Below are positions 36,368 to 45,785 of a DNA stretch of 45,785 nucleotides, in pieces (within the stretch, counting starts at the first letter, position 1; each line of letters begins with the position of its first letter). The stretch is from assembly GCA_002840985.1 (NCBI GenBank), contig PHDM01000008.1, positions 1 to 45,785 of the forward strand, written 5' to 3'. The position numbers were made by a program, and so were the translations under genes. The notes beneath the pieces were generated by a model. The model saw nothing but the letters and a program-made list of their open reading frames with translations. It ran no database searches and was not told the DNA's origin. The DNA comes from Bacteroidetes bacterium HGW-Bacteroidetes-17 (GTDB lineage: Bacteria > Bacteroidota > Bacteroidia > Bacteroidales > GCA-2711565).

Positions 36368-38983
36368 CTATATAATCGTATCTTCTTTCATGCCCGTAAC
36401 TTTAGAAGCTGAAATAAATTTCCATATATTATAAGCAAGTAAAGAAAAAACTGACAAGAGTAATAAGTAAGATGAATATTTATTAATTGCATTACCTAGA
36501 ATATAGGATCTGGGTTCAAACTTAAACACAATGGTATGATTACCTGGAGGAACAACTAACGCACGGAATAAATAGTTAGCCCTTAAATAATCCACAGGTT
36601 TATCATCAATATATACATGCCATCCTTTAGGATAGTATATCTCTGAAAATACTGCCAGCATATTGGCATTTGAGTTTGATTTATAGGTTAAGATATGAGG
36701 TTTATAATTTTCCAGGCTGATTGACGCTTCAGGGTCAAATCCTAAATTTTCTAATTCCATCCCTTTAAACTCAACATTTACGACTGCATCTTCTCGTGGG
36801 TTTACGCTTGTCATAGCCTCAAATTCATCATCTGCACTCTCAACCCATTTTATATTTTTGACAAACCATGCATTACCCATTGCATCCCTATTATAGAAAG
36901 CGGGTTCATTAGGATTTGTTATAATATACTTTGTGTTTAACATATTTAGTAAACTATAAGAGTCAGGAATTTGTCCGGATTGAACATTTCTGGCAAAATT
37001 CTGGATTTGTTGAACAAGAACTCCACGATCAAGTAAATCCTGATAACGCCTTAACTTTGCAGGGCTGTAACCACTTAATGATTTATGATAATAAGAAGTT
37101 AATGCATCTGAAAAATTAATCCCTCCAGCAAGGTTTAATACCCTATAATCAGTGTTTAAATTCAGTGCGATGAGATCAGGACTTTCTGTATTCTTAAGAA
37201 ATGAGTTATCCTTATATTTAGTTAGAAATGATTCAACTTTTGATTTAACATCCGGTGATAACATTTCACTGTTATAAATTGACAAATCGGCATTTGTCGG
37301 AGCAAAATATGCTTCGGTATTGCGCACTGTTTTAAAATCCTCGTGTGAAACATATCGTGTATCCACTAAAGCTAAATCCAGCAAAATTAGAATTAACATA
37401 GAAGCGCCCATTAATATTTTATTGAGTTTTTTGATATGATAGAACCACAATACACCAGTACCGGCAATTATGAAGAAAAAAGAACGGATTGCATCCATTC
37501 TCAATATTGATTTACGATCAATCATCAGTGCATTAATAAACTCAGAATTGTTCGCATAAATAGCATCGTTCGGGCCAGTAAAACTCCCGGCTAATCCGGG
37601 AAACAATGCGAAAAATAAGGCTATACCGCCAACAACAGCAAATGCCCACTTAATTGCAAACAGAAATTTCTGTCTATTATAATCTTTAAATAATTCATTC
37701 AAGGCAAGTACCCCGAAAAAAGGAATCGTATATTGAATAATGACAAGAATGGTAGTTACTGCCCTAAATTTATTATACAATGGAAAATAGTTAAAAATAA
37801 ACCGATTAAAAATTTCAAAATGATAACCCCAAGCTAACATCAATGCAAATAAAGAAATACTTAGGATCCACCATTTTTCTTTGTTTTTGAGGAAAAACAT
37901 TGCAAACACAAATAAGAAAAAGGCCAATGCACCCATATATGCAGGGCCTTCAGTATTTGGCTGTGTCCCCCAATATAAAGGTAATTGATTTATTACCTGG
38001 TTGGCTTGAGCCCGATTACCCTTGCTATAAAGTTTATAAACTTCTGATTTTTCAGAAAGCTTTCCAGCAGAACTGCCCCCTCTAAAATTGGGAATCAATA
38101 AATTAAATGACTCTCCAAGTCCATAACTCCATTGTGTGGCATATTCAAAGTCCAATCCATCTGTAGATTCAGCCTGTTCAGTAGCCGCACTTGCCGATAG
38201 AATCGTATTGCCCCGAGCAGAAAACTGGGTATATTCACGGGTTGTCCAAATTGAACTAATATTTGTTAATCCTGCTAATAATGCAGCAACAATTAAGATA
38301 GCTGTTTTTTTCAGAAAGGCGATGAAAGTTTTAGTCTTAAAAGCCATTACTAAAAAATATATTCCAAGTGCTATTACAATAAGTATGTTATAATAAACTA
38401 TCTGATAATGCCCCGATGCAAGTTCTAACGCAAGAAATAATGCCATCACAATTGCACCTGTAATCACTTTACTCCTTTTGTAAGCAAGGTAAATCCCAGC
38501 GATAACTCCCGGCATATAAGCCAACCCTATTACCTTTGTTACATGGCCCGCACCGATAATTATTATAAAATAGGATGAGAAAGCATATACTACACTACCA
38601 ATGATACTAATCCATGGATTAACTCCATAACAAATCAATAAAAGATAAAACGATATCATCGCAATAAAAAGATAAGCTATGGGTCCACCTGAGGTAAAAA
38701 AGTTAATGATTTGTGTTATAACATACAAGGGTGCCTCGCTTTTAATCCATATTGTATAAGTCGGCATTCCTCCAAAAGCCGCATTTGTCCATGCACAAAA
38801 ATCACCGGTAAGAGACACATAGGGTATGATTTCACCCTGTTGGCTCTTGGCGGTAATATTATCGGTTCCATGCAATACTTTCCCCTGACTTGCAGGCAGA
38901 AAATAAATGTATGAAATCAACAAAAAAGCAACGATTGCAAATATGTGAGGTAGAACTTTTTTTAATGTGTTATTTTTCTGCAT
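36368..38983 (-). CDS. YfhO-like large membrane protein (copy 1)
   Basis: 871 aa; SPASQGKVLHGTD-type N-term, many TM segments, C-terminal IYYPKGWHVYIDDKPVDYLRANYLFRALVVPPGNHTIVFKFEP. Confidence 0.85.
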   Translation of the reverse strand: MQKNNTLKKVLPHIFAIVAFLLISYIYFLPASQGKVLHGTDNITAKSQQGEIIPYVSLTGDFCAWTNAAFGGMPTYTIWIKSEAPLYVITQIINFFTSGGPIAYLFIAMISFYLLLICYGVNPWISIIGSVVYAFSSYFIIIIGAGHVTKVIGLAYMPGVIAGIYLAYKRSKVITGAIVMALFLALELASGHYQIVYYNILIVIALGIYFLVMAFKTKTFIAFLKKTAILIVAALLAGLTNISSIWTTREYTQFSARGNTILSASAATEQAESTDGLDFEYATQWSYGLGESFNLLIPNFRGGSSAGKLSEKSEVYKLYSKGNRAQANQVINQLPLYWGTQPNTEGPAYMGALAFFLFVFAMFFLKNKEKWWILSISLFALMLAWGYHFEIFNRFIFNYFPLYNKFRAVTTILVIIQYTIPFFGVLALNELFKDYNRQKFLFAIKWAFAVVGGIALFFALFPGLAGSFTGPNDAIYANNSEFINALMIDRKSILRMDAIRSFFFIIAGTGVLWFYHIKKLNKILMGASMLILILLDLALVDTRYVSHEDFKTVRNTEAYFAPTNADLSIYNSEMLSPDVKSKVESFLTKYKDNSFLKNTESPDLIALNLNTDYRVLNLAGGINFSDALTSYYHKSLSGYSPAKLRRYQDLLDRGVLVQQIQNFARNVQSGQIPDSYSLLNMLNTKYIITNPNEPAFYNRDAMGNAWFVKNIKWVESADDEFEAMTSVNPREDAVVNVEFKGMELENLGFDPEASISLENYKPHILTYKSNSNANMLAVFSEIYYPKGWHVYIDDKPVDYLRANYLFRALVVPPGNHTIVFKFEPRSYILGNAINKYSSYLLLLSVFSLLAYNIWKFISASKVTGMKEDTII

Positions 38984-38985
38984 TG

Positions 38986-39750
38986 CTATAAATATTTCAT
39001 TCTGAATAGTGGAACAATTTTTAATTTAAGTAAAAAATTATCAATGACAAAGTACAGGTGAGCAAATAAACTTTGAAATATTCCAAAATGCGTGTTAATG
39101 ATCTGGAATCTGTCGAGCCAGCTCTTTTTCAGATTTTGGTTCGAAAACCCACCTTCAGCGAAATTTGAGATGATTGTTTTTGTAAAGATAATTTGTTCTG
39201 AAGCTTTCAAAGATTTTATTAGCCAGTCAACATCGGCTGCAAATTTATATTGCAAGTCATAATAAGGTGCGATTTCTTTCTTTACAAGTATAGACTGGTG
39301 GCAAACAACCATTCCTTTTCTGAAATTTTTCCATGTTAAATTTTGGGGTAATTTTTTACGTCGAAGCCCTAACACTTCTCCATCATTACCAAGGATCAAT
39401 GTTTCTCCATAAAATATTTCAGCTAAAGGATACTGTTCGAATGGAATTTTTTCAAGTGTTCTATTCTCATGGAATGAATCTCCGGCATTTAAAAATAACA
39501 AATAATCGCCATTAGCAAAACCTAACCCTTTATTCATGGCATCATAGATTCCTTGATCGGGTTCACTAATCCAATGTGTAATTAAATTTTCATATTTTTT
39601 AATTATGCTAATTGTAGAATCTGTTGAACCACCATCAATGATGATAAGTTCATAAATTTTGGCAGACTGTTCAAAAATACTCTTGAGCGTTCCTTCAAGG
39701 ATTTCTCCGCAGTTATATGTCACAGTAATTATACTAACTTTTGGATTCAT
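38986..39750 (-). CDS. GT2 family glycosyltransferase
   Basis: 254 aa; VSIITVTYNCGEILEGTLKSIFEQS, ELIIIDGGSTDST, ISEPDQGIYDAMNKGLGFANGDYLLFLNAGD. Confidence 0.92.
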   Translation of the reverse strand: MNPKVSIITVTYNCGEILEGTLKSIFEQSAKIYELIIIDGGSTDSTISIIKKYENLITHWISEPDQGIYDAMNKGLGFANGDYLLFLNAGDSFHENRTLEKIPFEQYPLAEIFYGETLILGNDGEVLGLRRKKLPQNLTWKNFRKGMVVCHQSILVKKEIAPYYDLQYKFAADVDWLIKSLKASEQIIFTKTIISNFAEGGFSNQNLKKSWLDRFQIINTHFGIFQSLFAHLYFVIDNFLLKLKIVPLFRMKYL

Positions 39751-39758
39751 CTATTCGA

Positions 39759-40859
39759 CTATCTTTTATATTGTAAACCAATAAGCATTTTAATTCCTTC
39801 TTCTAAACTAATTTCATGTGTCCACCCCAGCTTATGTAATTTTGAAATATTTGTTACTTTACGCATTGTTCCATCGGGTTTTCCGGGATTGAACTGAAAA
39901 TCCCCCTTAAAACCTATTAGTTTTTTTATTAGTTCTACCAATTCACTAATAGAGATTTCTTCACCTGTTCCGATATTTATATGGGTATTTCTAATTTCTG
40001 AATTTTGGGTGCTTTTGACTGAGTATAGATCATTAAAATTAACTTTCTCCATGATATGTACACATGCATCGGCCATTTCCTCACTCCACATAAACTCTCG
40101 TTTTGGGGTACCTGTACCCCAAATTTCAACGTTCACTTCCTTTTTCTCCTGATCGAATTTGATCCCATATTTAGTAAGGATAGCAACGATATCATTCTGG
40201 CTAGATGCTCCATCAATACCTTCGATGGGATTATTATGTAAATCCTTCCGAATGGAGTTCCATTCATCATTTTCAAGGAATTTTCCAAGCATAACCTTAC
40301 GAACCAATGCAGGTAACACGTGCGATTTTTCAAGGTCAAAATTGTCATTCGGCCCATATAAATTCGTAGGCATCACCGAAATAAAATTTGTGCCATATTG
40401 CAAATTATAACTCTCGCACATCTTGATCCCTGCAATTTTAGCAATGGCATAAGGTTCATTGGTGTATTCAAGGGGGCCTGTTAAAAGTTCAGTTTCCTTC
40501 ATTGGTTGAGTTGCCTCTTTAGGATAAATGCACGTACTTCCTAAAAAAAGTAATTTTTTAACACCAAACTTCCATGCGTTATGAATCACGTTATTCTGAA
40601 TCATCAGGTTTTCATAAATAAAATCGGCACGATACGTATTGTTTGCAACGATCCCACCAACTTTTGCGGCAGCCAGGAAAACATATTCTGGCTTTTCATC
40701 TTTAAAAAAATTAGCTGTTGCATTTTGATCAATCAGATTTAATTCGCTAGAATCCCTTACAATAATATTGAAGTAACCTTTTTCATGCAGGTTCTTTAAG
40801 ATAGCTGACCCAACCAATCCATTATGTCCGGCAATATATATTTTAGCATCCTTATGCAT
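39759..40859 (-). CDS. fcl: GDP-L-fucose synthase
   Basis: 366 aa; IYIAGHNGLVGSAI, AAAKVGGIVANNTY, LLFLGSTCIYPKEA, YAIAKIAGIKMCESYN; insertion relative to short forms around residues 196-240. Confidence 0.93.
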   Translation of the reverse strand: MHKDAKIYIAGHNGLVGSAILKNLHEKGYFNIIVRDSSELNLIDQNATANFFKDEKPEYVFLAAAKVGGIVANNTYRADFIYENLMIQNNVIHNAWKFGVKKLLFLGSTCIYPKEATQPMKETELLTGPLEYTNEPYAIAKIAGIKMCESYNLQYGTNFISVMPTNLYGPNDNFDLEKSHVLPALVRKVMLGKFLENDEWNSIRKDLHNNPIEGIDGASSQNDIVAILTKYGIKFDQEKKEVNVEIWGTGTPKREFMWSEEMADACVHIMEKVNFNDLYSVKSTQNSEIRNTHINIGTGEEISISELVELIKKLIGFKGDFQFNPGKPDGTMRKVTNISKLHKLGWTHEISLEEGIKMLIGLQYKR

Positions 40860-41974
40860 TATTCATACTGGTTTAAAGTTTTATATCCGCCTTCTGATAT
40901 GTATTTTTCCCGTTTCATTAACGCGAGATCTGATAGTGCCATATCTTTTATTAGATCTTCCAAACTATATTTTGGCTTCCAGCCAAGTTTAGTATTGGCT
41001 TTAGTTGGGTCGCCTAATAATAATTCAACTTCTGTAGGTCTGAAATATTTAGCATCTACTTCAATTACTTTTGCGCCAACTTTTATTTTGAATTCATTGT
41101 TTATGACTTTTTTAACAAAGCCACACTCTTTTTCATTTTTACCAACAAAATCAATTTCAATGCCTAATTGTTCAAATGCCAAATAAACGAACTTCCTGAC
41201 TTCGGTTGTCACTCCTGTTGCAATTACATAGTCGTCGGGTTGATCTTGCTGAAGCATCAAATACATTGCTTCGACGAAGTCCTTTGCATGACCCCAGTCT
41301 CTTTTTGCAGAAAGATTTCCAAGATAAAGTTTTTCTTGCAAGCCGAGTGCAATTCTTGCAGCTGCCATCGTAATTTTTCTGGTAACAAAAGTTTCGCCTC
41401 TGATAGGTGACTCATGATTAAATAAAATCCCATTACTTGCATGTAATCCATATGCTTCACGATAGTTTACCGTGATCCAATAGGCATAAAGTTTTGCTGC
41501 TGCATAAGGTGATCTGGGATAAAATGGCGTATTTTCAGTTTGAGGAATTTCATGGACCTTACCGAAAAGTTCGGAAGTAGATGCCTGATAAAATCTGGTT
41601 TTTTGGGATAAATCCAACAATTTAATTGCTTCTAAAATTCGAAGAGTTCCTAATCCATCAGCATTTGCGGTATACTCCGGTGTTTCAAAGCTAACCTGTA
41701 CATGCGATTGTGCCGCCAAATTATAAATTTCATCAGGATGCACCTCCTGTATAATCCTGATTAAATTGGCAGCATCTGTCATATCCCCATAATGCAAAAT
41801 AAAATTTTGATTCTTTGTATGAGGATCTTGATAAAGATGGTCAATCCGCTGTGTATTAAATAATGAACTTCTTCTTTTTATTCCATGAACAATATAACCT
41901 TTGCTGAGAAGCAGCTCCGCCAGATAAGCCCCATCCTGACCTGTTATTCCCGTAATTAGTGCAATCTTATTCAT
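40859..41974 (-). CDS. gmd: GDP-mannose 4,6-dehydratase
   Basis: 371 aa; [84 protein letters not shown]. Confidence 0.97.
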   Translation of the reverse strand: MNKIALITGITGQDGAYLAELLLSKGYIVHGIKRRSSLFNTQRIDHLYQDPHTKNQNFILHYGDMTDAANLIRIIQEVHPDEIYNLAAQSHVQVSFETPEYTANADGLGTLRILEAIKLLDLSQKTRFYQASTSELFGKVHEIPQTENTPFYPRSPYAAAKLYAYWITVNYREAYGLHASNGILFNHESPIRGETFVTRKITMAAARIALGLQEKLYLGNLSAKRDWGHAKDFVEAMYLMLQQDQPDDYVIATGVTTEVRKFVYLAFEQLGIEIDFVGKNEKECGFVKKVINNEFKIKVGAKVIEVDAKYFRPTEVELLLGDPTKANTKLGWKPKYSLEDLIKDMALSDLALMKREKYISEGGYKTLNQYE

Positions 41975-42013
41975 CTGTTTATTTTTTTATAATTTATTAA
42001 ACCGGTCAGATGC

Positions 42014-42032
42014 CTGCCTGTCGGCAGACAGG
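42014..42032. repeat. Intergenic palindrome with two alternative pairings
   Basis: CTGCC-tgtc-GGCAG (42014-42027) overlapping CCTGTC-ggca-GACAGG (42017-42032). Confidence 0.65.
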
Positions 42033-42390
42033 GAATACGCCATGAAATAATCATTCTAGGTTTGTGTAAAAATTTGTTTCTCATGGCTATTTCATATTTC
42101 GAATTCTTTCATTAATTATATCAACATTCATTATTCCAGCCTATTTACAAGAAGACTTTTTTGGCTGTTAACAACTATATAATTTACAAATCCTTAATAA
42201 GCTTTGCTTTCAAATGATGCTTTTCCCAGATACTACTTCTAACATAAAAACCTGCTATGTTAATTTCAGGTATGGGACTAGTCATAGATTTAATTATTTA
42301 ACAGCACTTTCGAGACTAACTATTATAAATACGCCAGGCATATTAAGCACATCAAAGTTAAAAAAAACTACAAACTTATATCATTACATT

Positions 42391-44880
42391 TTAGGATGTT
42401 TCTTCTTTATTTTTCACTTGCTTCCAATGCTTAATTTCGAAATAGCAATATCCTAAAAAAATCAAAATCATGAGAGAAGAACTGACATAGGAAATTTTAT
42501 TACCAATGGTGTATGACTTTGGTTCAAATTTGAATTCTACAACATGTTCTCCTTCTGGAATTACCATGGCTCGTAATACATAGTTTGCCCTGAAATATTC
42601 TGCCTTCTTCCCATCAATATATGCATTCCACCCTTTATTATAGTATATTTCAGAAAAAACCGTAAACTGTTCTGAACTAGCATTATAAGAATATTTCAGA
42701 AAGTTTGGTTGGTTTTCGACTAGTTCAATTCTGTCCTTTAACTCACTTGAAAATGATCTATCAACTATGTAATCTTTAAAATCTTTGTCTACTACGGCAT
42801 CAGTCTTCGGATCAACTAGTCTCAAAGAGGTTAATTCCTCATCAGGATTATTCACAATATGATAGTTATTTACAAACCAAGCATTCCCCATTGCATATTT
42901 ATTTTTAATAGGGGGAATGTTTAGGTCATTAATAAGATATCTGGTGTTTAACATATTTAAAACGCTCATTTTCATAAGAATTGAGTCAGATAAATAACCA
43001 ATTCTTAGCCCATTATTTATTTGCATTAATTCTCGGTTGATACAATAATCAATAAGTTCCTGGTATCGTCCTAATTTTGCAGCGTGATAACCTCCAACAT
43101 TCTGGTGATAATATGATGCACGTGCATCCACAAATGGATTGTTTATTGGAATCACCCTAAAACTTATGTCTGTATCTTTTAAGATAACCTCATCTGCAAT
43201 TGTCAAAGGAAAAGGCTTCCTGCTTTCACTCACCGAAACAAAGTTATCATTGTTGAAGTATCTTTTGTCGACACCCCAAAGATCAAATAAAATAAGTGTA
43301 CCTAATAAAAATATTAAAATATTAACCTTAATCTTTTTTAAATACCATAAATAAATGGCACCGGTTGATAACGCAATTAAAATAAATGATCGATAAGCAT
43401 CTGCTTGGAGCATGTTTCTACGTTCAATTATGATACTATCAAATAACCAATCGGGGATGATTGCAAAATCATTTATTCCTGTAAAATTTCCGGCTATTGA
43501 AGGGAATACCGCAAATAATAAAGAGAAACCACCTGTAATTATAAATGAGGAAATTAATCCTTCATATATATTTTTCTTGTCTACCTGACCTGTTAAGATT
43601 CTATTCAGCCCAATAAATCCGATTAAAGGTATTGTAAAACCTGCAATCACTAATATCATTTCGGGTGCCCTAAATTTACTGTAAAGGGGAAGGTAATCGA
43701 GTAAAAGATTAGTTAAACCCATTACATTTTTACCCCAGGATAAAACAATAGATACAACCGTTGCCAATAAGAGCCACCAAAAAAATCGTTCACGAAGCAC
43801 AAATAATCCAAGGACAAATAAATACAAAACGATTGCCCCAACATAAACCGGTCCTGACGTAGATGGTTTATCACCAAAATATAAGGGAACACTACCACCG
43901 TTTACCTGAAACTGACTTGCTTTTTCAATATTTTGCCTGACGGCTTTTGCTACTTCAGAATTTAAATCCGGCTTGATTGTACTGGATCCTCCTTTAAAAT
44001 TTGGAATCAATAGTGTTAATGTTTCATCAATGCCCTGACTATACTGAACTATATAATCTCTATCAAGACCGGAGGTTTTATTTTCATCTTTGGACGTTAA
44101 ATCTGACTTTCCACGAATAGTTTGCTTTGAGTATTCCCAGGTGGTGTATAATATGGAAAAATTCATACCGATGGCGAGTACAACCCCAAGGAGCAAAATC
44201 GCAACATTAGCAGCGAAATTTAAAATCCTTTTATTTTTAATCGAATATATAATTTCTACTAATCCGAAAAGGAGCACTAAAATTAGAGTATAATATGTTA
44301 TTTGATAATGATTTGAATACAACTGAAGGGATAAAGCAAGGGTAAATAAGAGTGAACCAGAAATTTTCCTGCCTTTAAAAGTCATGATTATCCCTGCAAT
44401 AACGGGAGCCATATACCCAATCGCATAAGCTTTCGTATTATGCCCGGCACCAATAATAATTAATAGGTAAGTAGAAAATCCATATGCAATGGCACCTGCC
44501 AGACTCTGCCATTTATTAATCCCAAGTGTTAGTAATAAAAGATAATAACCAATTATATATAAGATTAAGATTCCAACGGGATGAAATACACGATGGTACA
44601 TCCTGTCAATTTGAGCACTTAAATTTCCAGGATATATTGCAGAGATTAAATAAGCAGGCATCCCTCCGAACATACTATTTGTCCACAATGCTTCTTCTCC
44701 TGTTTCTGCTCTGAAATCTGCTATCTCCTTCGACATCGCTCTCCATTGGGTGATATCATCCTGCTGAATTTTTTTACCTTGAAAAATCGGAGAAAAATAA
44801 ATGGCTGATAAAACAATGATGAATAGCAAAATAAAAATTTGCATCCAATTGATCCTTATTTTCAAGCTCCTATTCTGCAT
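42391..44880 (-). CDS. YfhO-like large membrane protein (copy 2)
   Basis: 829 aa; SPIFQGKKIQQDDITQWRAMSKEI, C-terminal IYYNKGWNAYIDGKKAEYFRANYVLRAMVIPEGEHVVEFKFEP, paralogous to 36368-38983. Confidence 0.85.
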   Translation of the reverse strand: MQNRSLKIRINWMQIFILLFIIVLSAIYFSPIFQGKKIQQDDITQWRAMSKEIADFRAETGEEALWTNSMFGGMPAYLISAIYPGNLSAQIDRMYHRVFHPVGILILYIIGYYLLLLTLGINKWQSLAGAIAYGFSTYLLIIIGAGHNTKAYAIGYMAPVIAGIIMTFKGRKISGSLLFTLALSLQLYSNHYQITYYTLILVLLFGLVEIIYSIKNKRILNFAANVAILLLGVVLAIGMNFSILYTTWEYSKQTIRGKSDLTSKDENKTSGLDRDYIVQYSQGIDETLTLLIPNFKGGSSTIKPDLNSEVAKAVRQNIEKASQFQVNGGSVPLYFGDKPSTSGPVYVGAIVLYLFVLGLFVLRERFFWWLLLATVVSIVLSWGKNVMGLTNLLLDYLPLYSKFRAPEMILVIAGFTIPLIGFIGLNRILTGQVDKKNIYEGLISSFIITGGFSLLFAVFPSIAGNFTGINDFAIIPDWLFDSIIIERRNMLQADAYRSFILIALSTGAIYLWYLKKIKVNILIFLLGTLILFDLWGVDKRYFNNDNFVSVSESRKPFPLTIADEVILKDTDISFRVIPINNPFVDARASYYHQNVGGYHAAKLGRYQELIDYCINRELMQINNGLRIGYLSDSILMKMSVLNMLNTRYLINDLNIPPIKNKYAMGNAWFVNNYHIVNNPDEELTSLRLVDPKTDAVVDKDFKDYIVDRSFSSELKDRIELVENQPNFLKYSYNASSEQFTVFSEIYYNKGWNAYIDGKKAEYFRANYVLRAMVIPEGEHVVEFKFEPKSYTIGNKISYVSSSLMILIFLGYCYFEIKHWKQVKNKEETS

Positions 44881-44979
44881 TTTTCAAAACTTAAAATAAC
44901 ATTTGATTAAACGAAGATAAAAATTTCTTACCGCTTATGCATATCAAAACATATTTATAGTTAGATTCTTAAGAATTAT

Positions 44980-44987
44980 TACTTTTG
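44980..44987 (+). promoter_or_regulatory. Candidate -7 box (TACTTTTG) immediately upstream of the flippase start
   Basis: TAnnTTTG match ending 5 nt before the ATG at 44993. Confidence 0.45.
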
Positions 44988-44992
44988 ACCCA

Positions 44993-45785
44993 ATGGGAAT
45001 AATAATCAAACAATCATTCAAAGGAAGCATATATTCTTACATAGGGTTGGTATTGGGGTATGTCAATGTTGGAATAATCATGCCGAAAATTTTCGGTCCT
45101 GAACAAATTGGACTGGTCCAGATTTTCGCATCACTTTCCTTGATTTTTGCTCAATTCTCAGCGCTTGGATTTACCAGTGTTATTTTTAGACTATTCCCAA
45201 AATTTCGCAACAAAGATAAAGGACATAAGGGATTTTTATTCTTAGTGCTAGCTACCGGGGCCATAGGGTTCTTAATCAGTTCAGGTGCTTTTTTGATTTT
45301 TAAGCCCTTCACTATTGATGCCAATATTGACAAATCACCATTGCTAACCGAGTATCTTTATCTTCTTATTCCACTCGTATTTTTCAGGCTACTATTCAAT
45401 CTTCTGGATGCCTATAATAGAGTTCTATTTGATGCTGTAACAGGTATCTTATGGCAGGACTTCGGGCACAAAGCGATTAATCTGTTATTAATTATCTTTT
45501 TTGCTTTTGGATGGGTCGATTTTCAACAATTCTTTTTTGGATATATTATTTCACTAAGTTTTCCTGTCATTCCTATCATCTTCAAACTGATAAAAAGAGG
45601 CAACTTTAATTTAGTACCCAATTTCAAATTCATTGACAAATCTCTAGGGAGAGGAATTATTGCTGTAGCATCGTTTGGATTTATCAACAGCTTTAGTTCG
45701 GTATTAGTCCTAAACATGGATAAAATCCTTGTTATCAAATATCTTTCATTGGAGCAGGTTGGAATCTTTAGCGTTTGTGCTTTAT
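44993..45785 (+). CDS. Oligosaccharide flippase / MOP-family exporter (3' truncated by window edge)
   Basis: Not in the ORF track (no stop in window). Reads MGIIIKQSFKGSIYSYIGLVLGYVNVGIIMPKIFGPEQIGLVQIFASLSLIFAQFSALGFTSVIFRLFPKFRNKDKGHKGF..., open to the window end. Confidence 0.88.
   Translation, partial: MGIIIKQSFKGSIYSYIGLVLGYVNVGIIMPKIFGPEQIGLVQIFASLSLIFAQFSALGFTSVIFRLFPKFRNKDKGHKGFLFLVLATGAIGFLISSGAFLIFKPFTIDANIDKSPLLTEYLYLLIPLVFFRLLFNLLDAYNRVLFDAVTGILWQDFGHKAINLLLIIFFAFGWVDFQQFFFGYIISLSFPVIPIIFKLIKRGNFNLVPNFKFIDKSLGRGIIAVASFGFINSFSSVLVLNMDKILVIKYLSLEQVGIFSVCAL

Noticed and set aside
40824-41186. 120-aa ORF antisense to gmd/fcl
   Set aside because: Shadow ORF; gmd and fcl are unambiguous on the other strand.

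Overview
The window looks like Bacteroidetes/Bacteroidota chromosome, judged from AT-richness, TAnnTTTG-type promoter boxes, DUF4783, YfhO-like and GxxExxY genes, and a B-C-D-G-E-A rnf order. All family calls come from reading the translations; no searches were run. The left part (about 1-17 kb) is mostly housekeeping: pyrK (partial)-pyrD, TM2 and DUF2752 proteins, murB, two glycosyltransferases, an ftsE-like ATPase, an rnfBCDGEA operon interrupted by a four-helix-bundle (S23/IVS-like) gene, rseC-like, an SDR, a lipoprotein, DUF4783, nadC and a YihY/BrkB-like protein. The right part (about 17-45.8 kb) is a surface-polysaccharide locus: GxxExxY, gpsA, a Wzx-like flippase, and a tightly coupled operon of SpsF-like, pyruvyltransferase, NeuB-like, PseG/SpsG-like, HisH-like, HisF-like, WbpG/PseA-like amidotransferase and methyltransferase, followed by an orphan 608-aa KpsS-like protein and an FkbM methyltransferase. 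On the minus strand are an FdtA/FdtB-like pair, further glycosyltransferases and methyltransferases, two YfhO-like paralogs and gmd/fcl. A second flippase runs off the right edge and is missing from the ORF track. The most interesting items are: (i) an apparent amidino-nonulosonate pathway without recognisable early-step genes, plus a candidate transferase; (ii) a four-helix-bundle gene inside the rnf operon flanked by similar AT-rich sequence; (iii) a family of intergenic palindromes, concentrated in a roughly 970-bp spacer between convergent genes; (iv) a possible leaderless promoter for the terminal flippase; and (v) duplicated sequence upstream of GxxExxY. I saw no CRISPR array, rRNA, tRNA or transposase, and no recognisable defence system.
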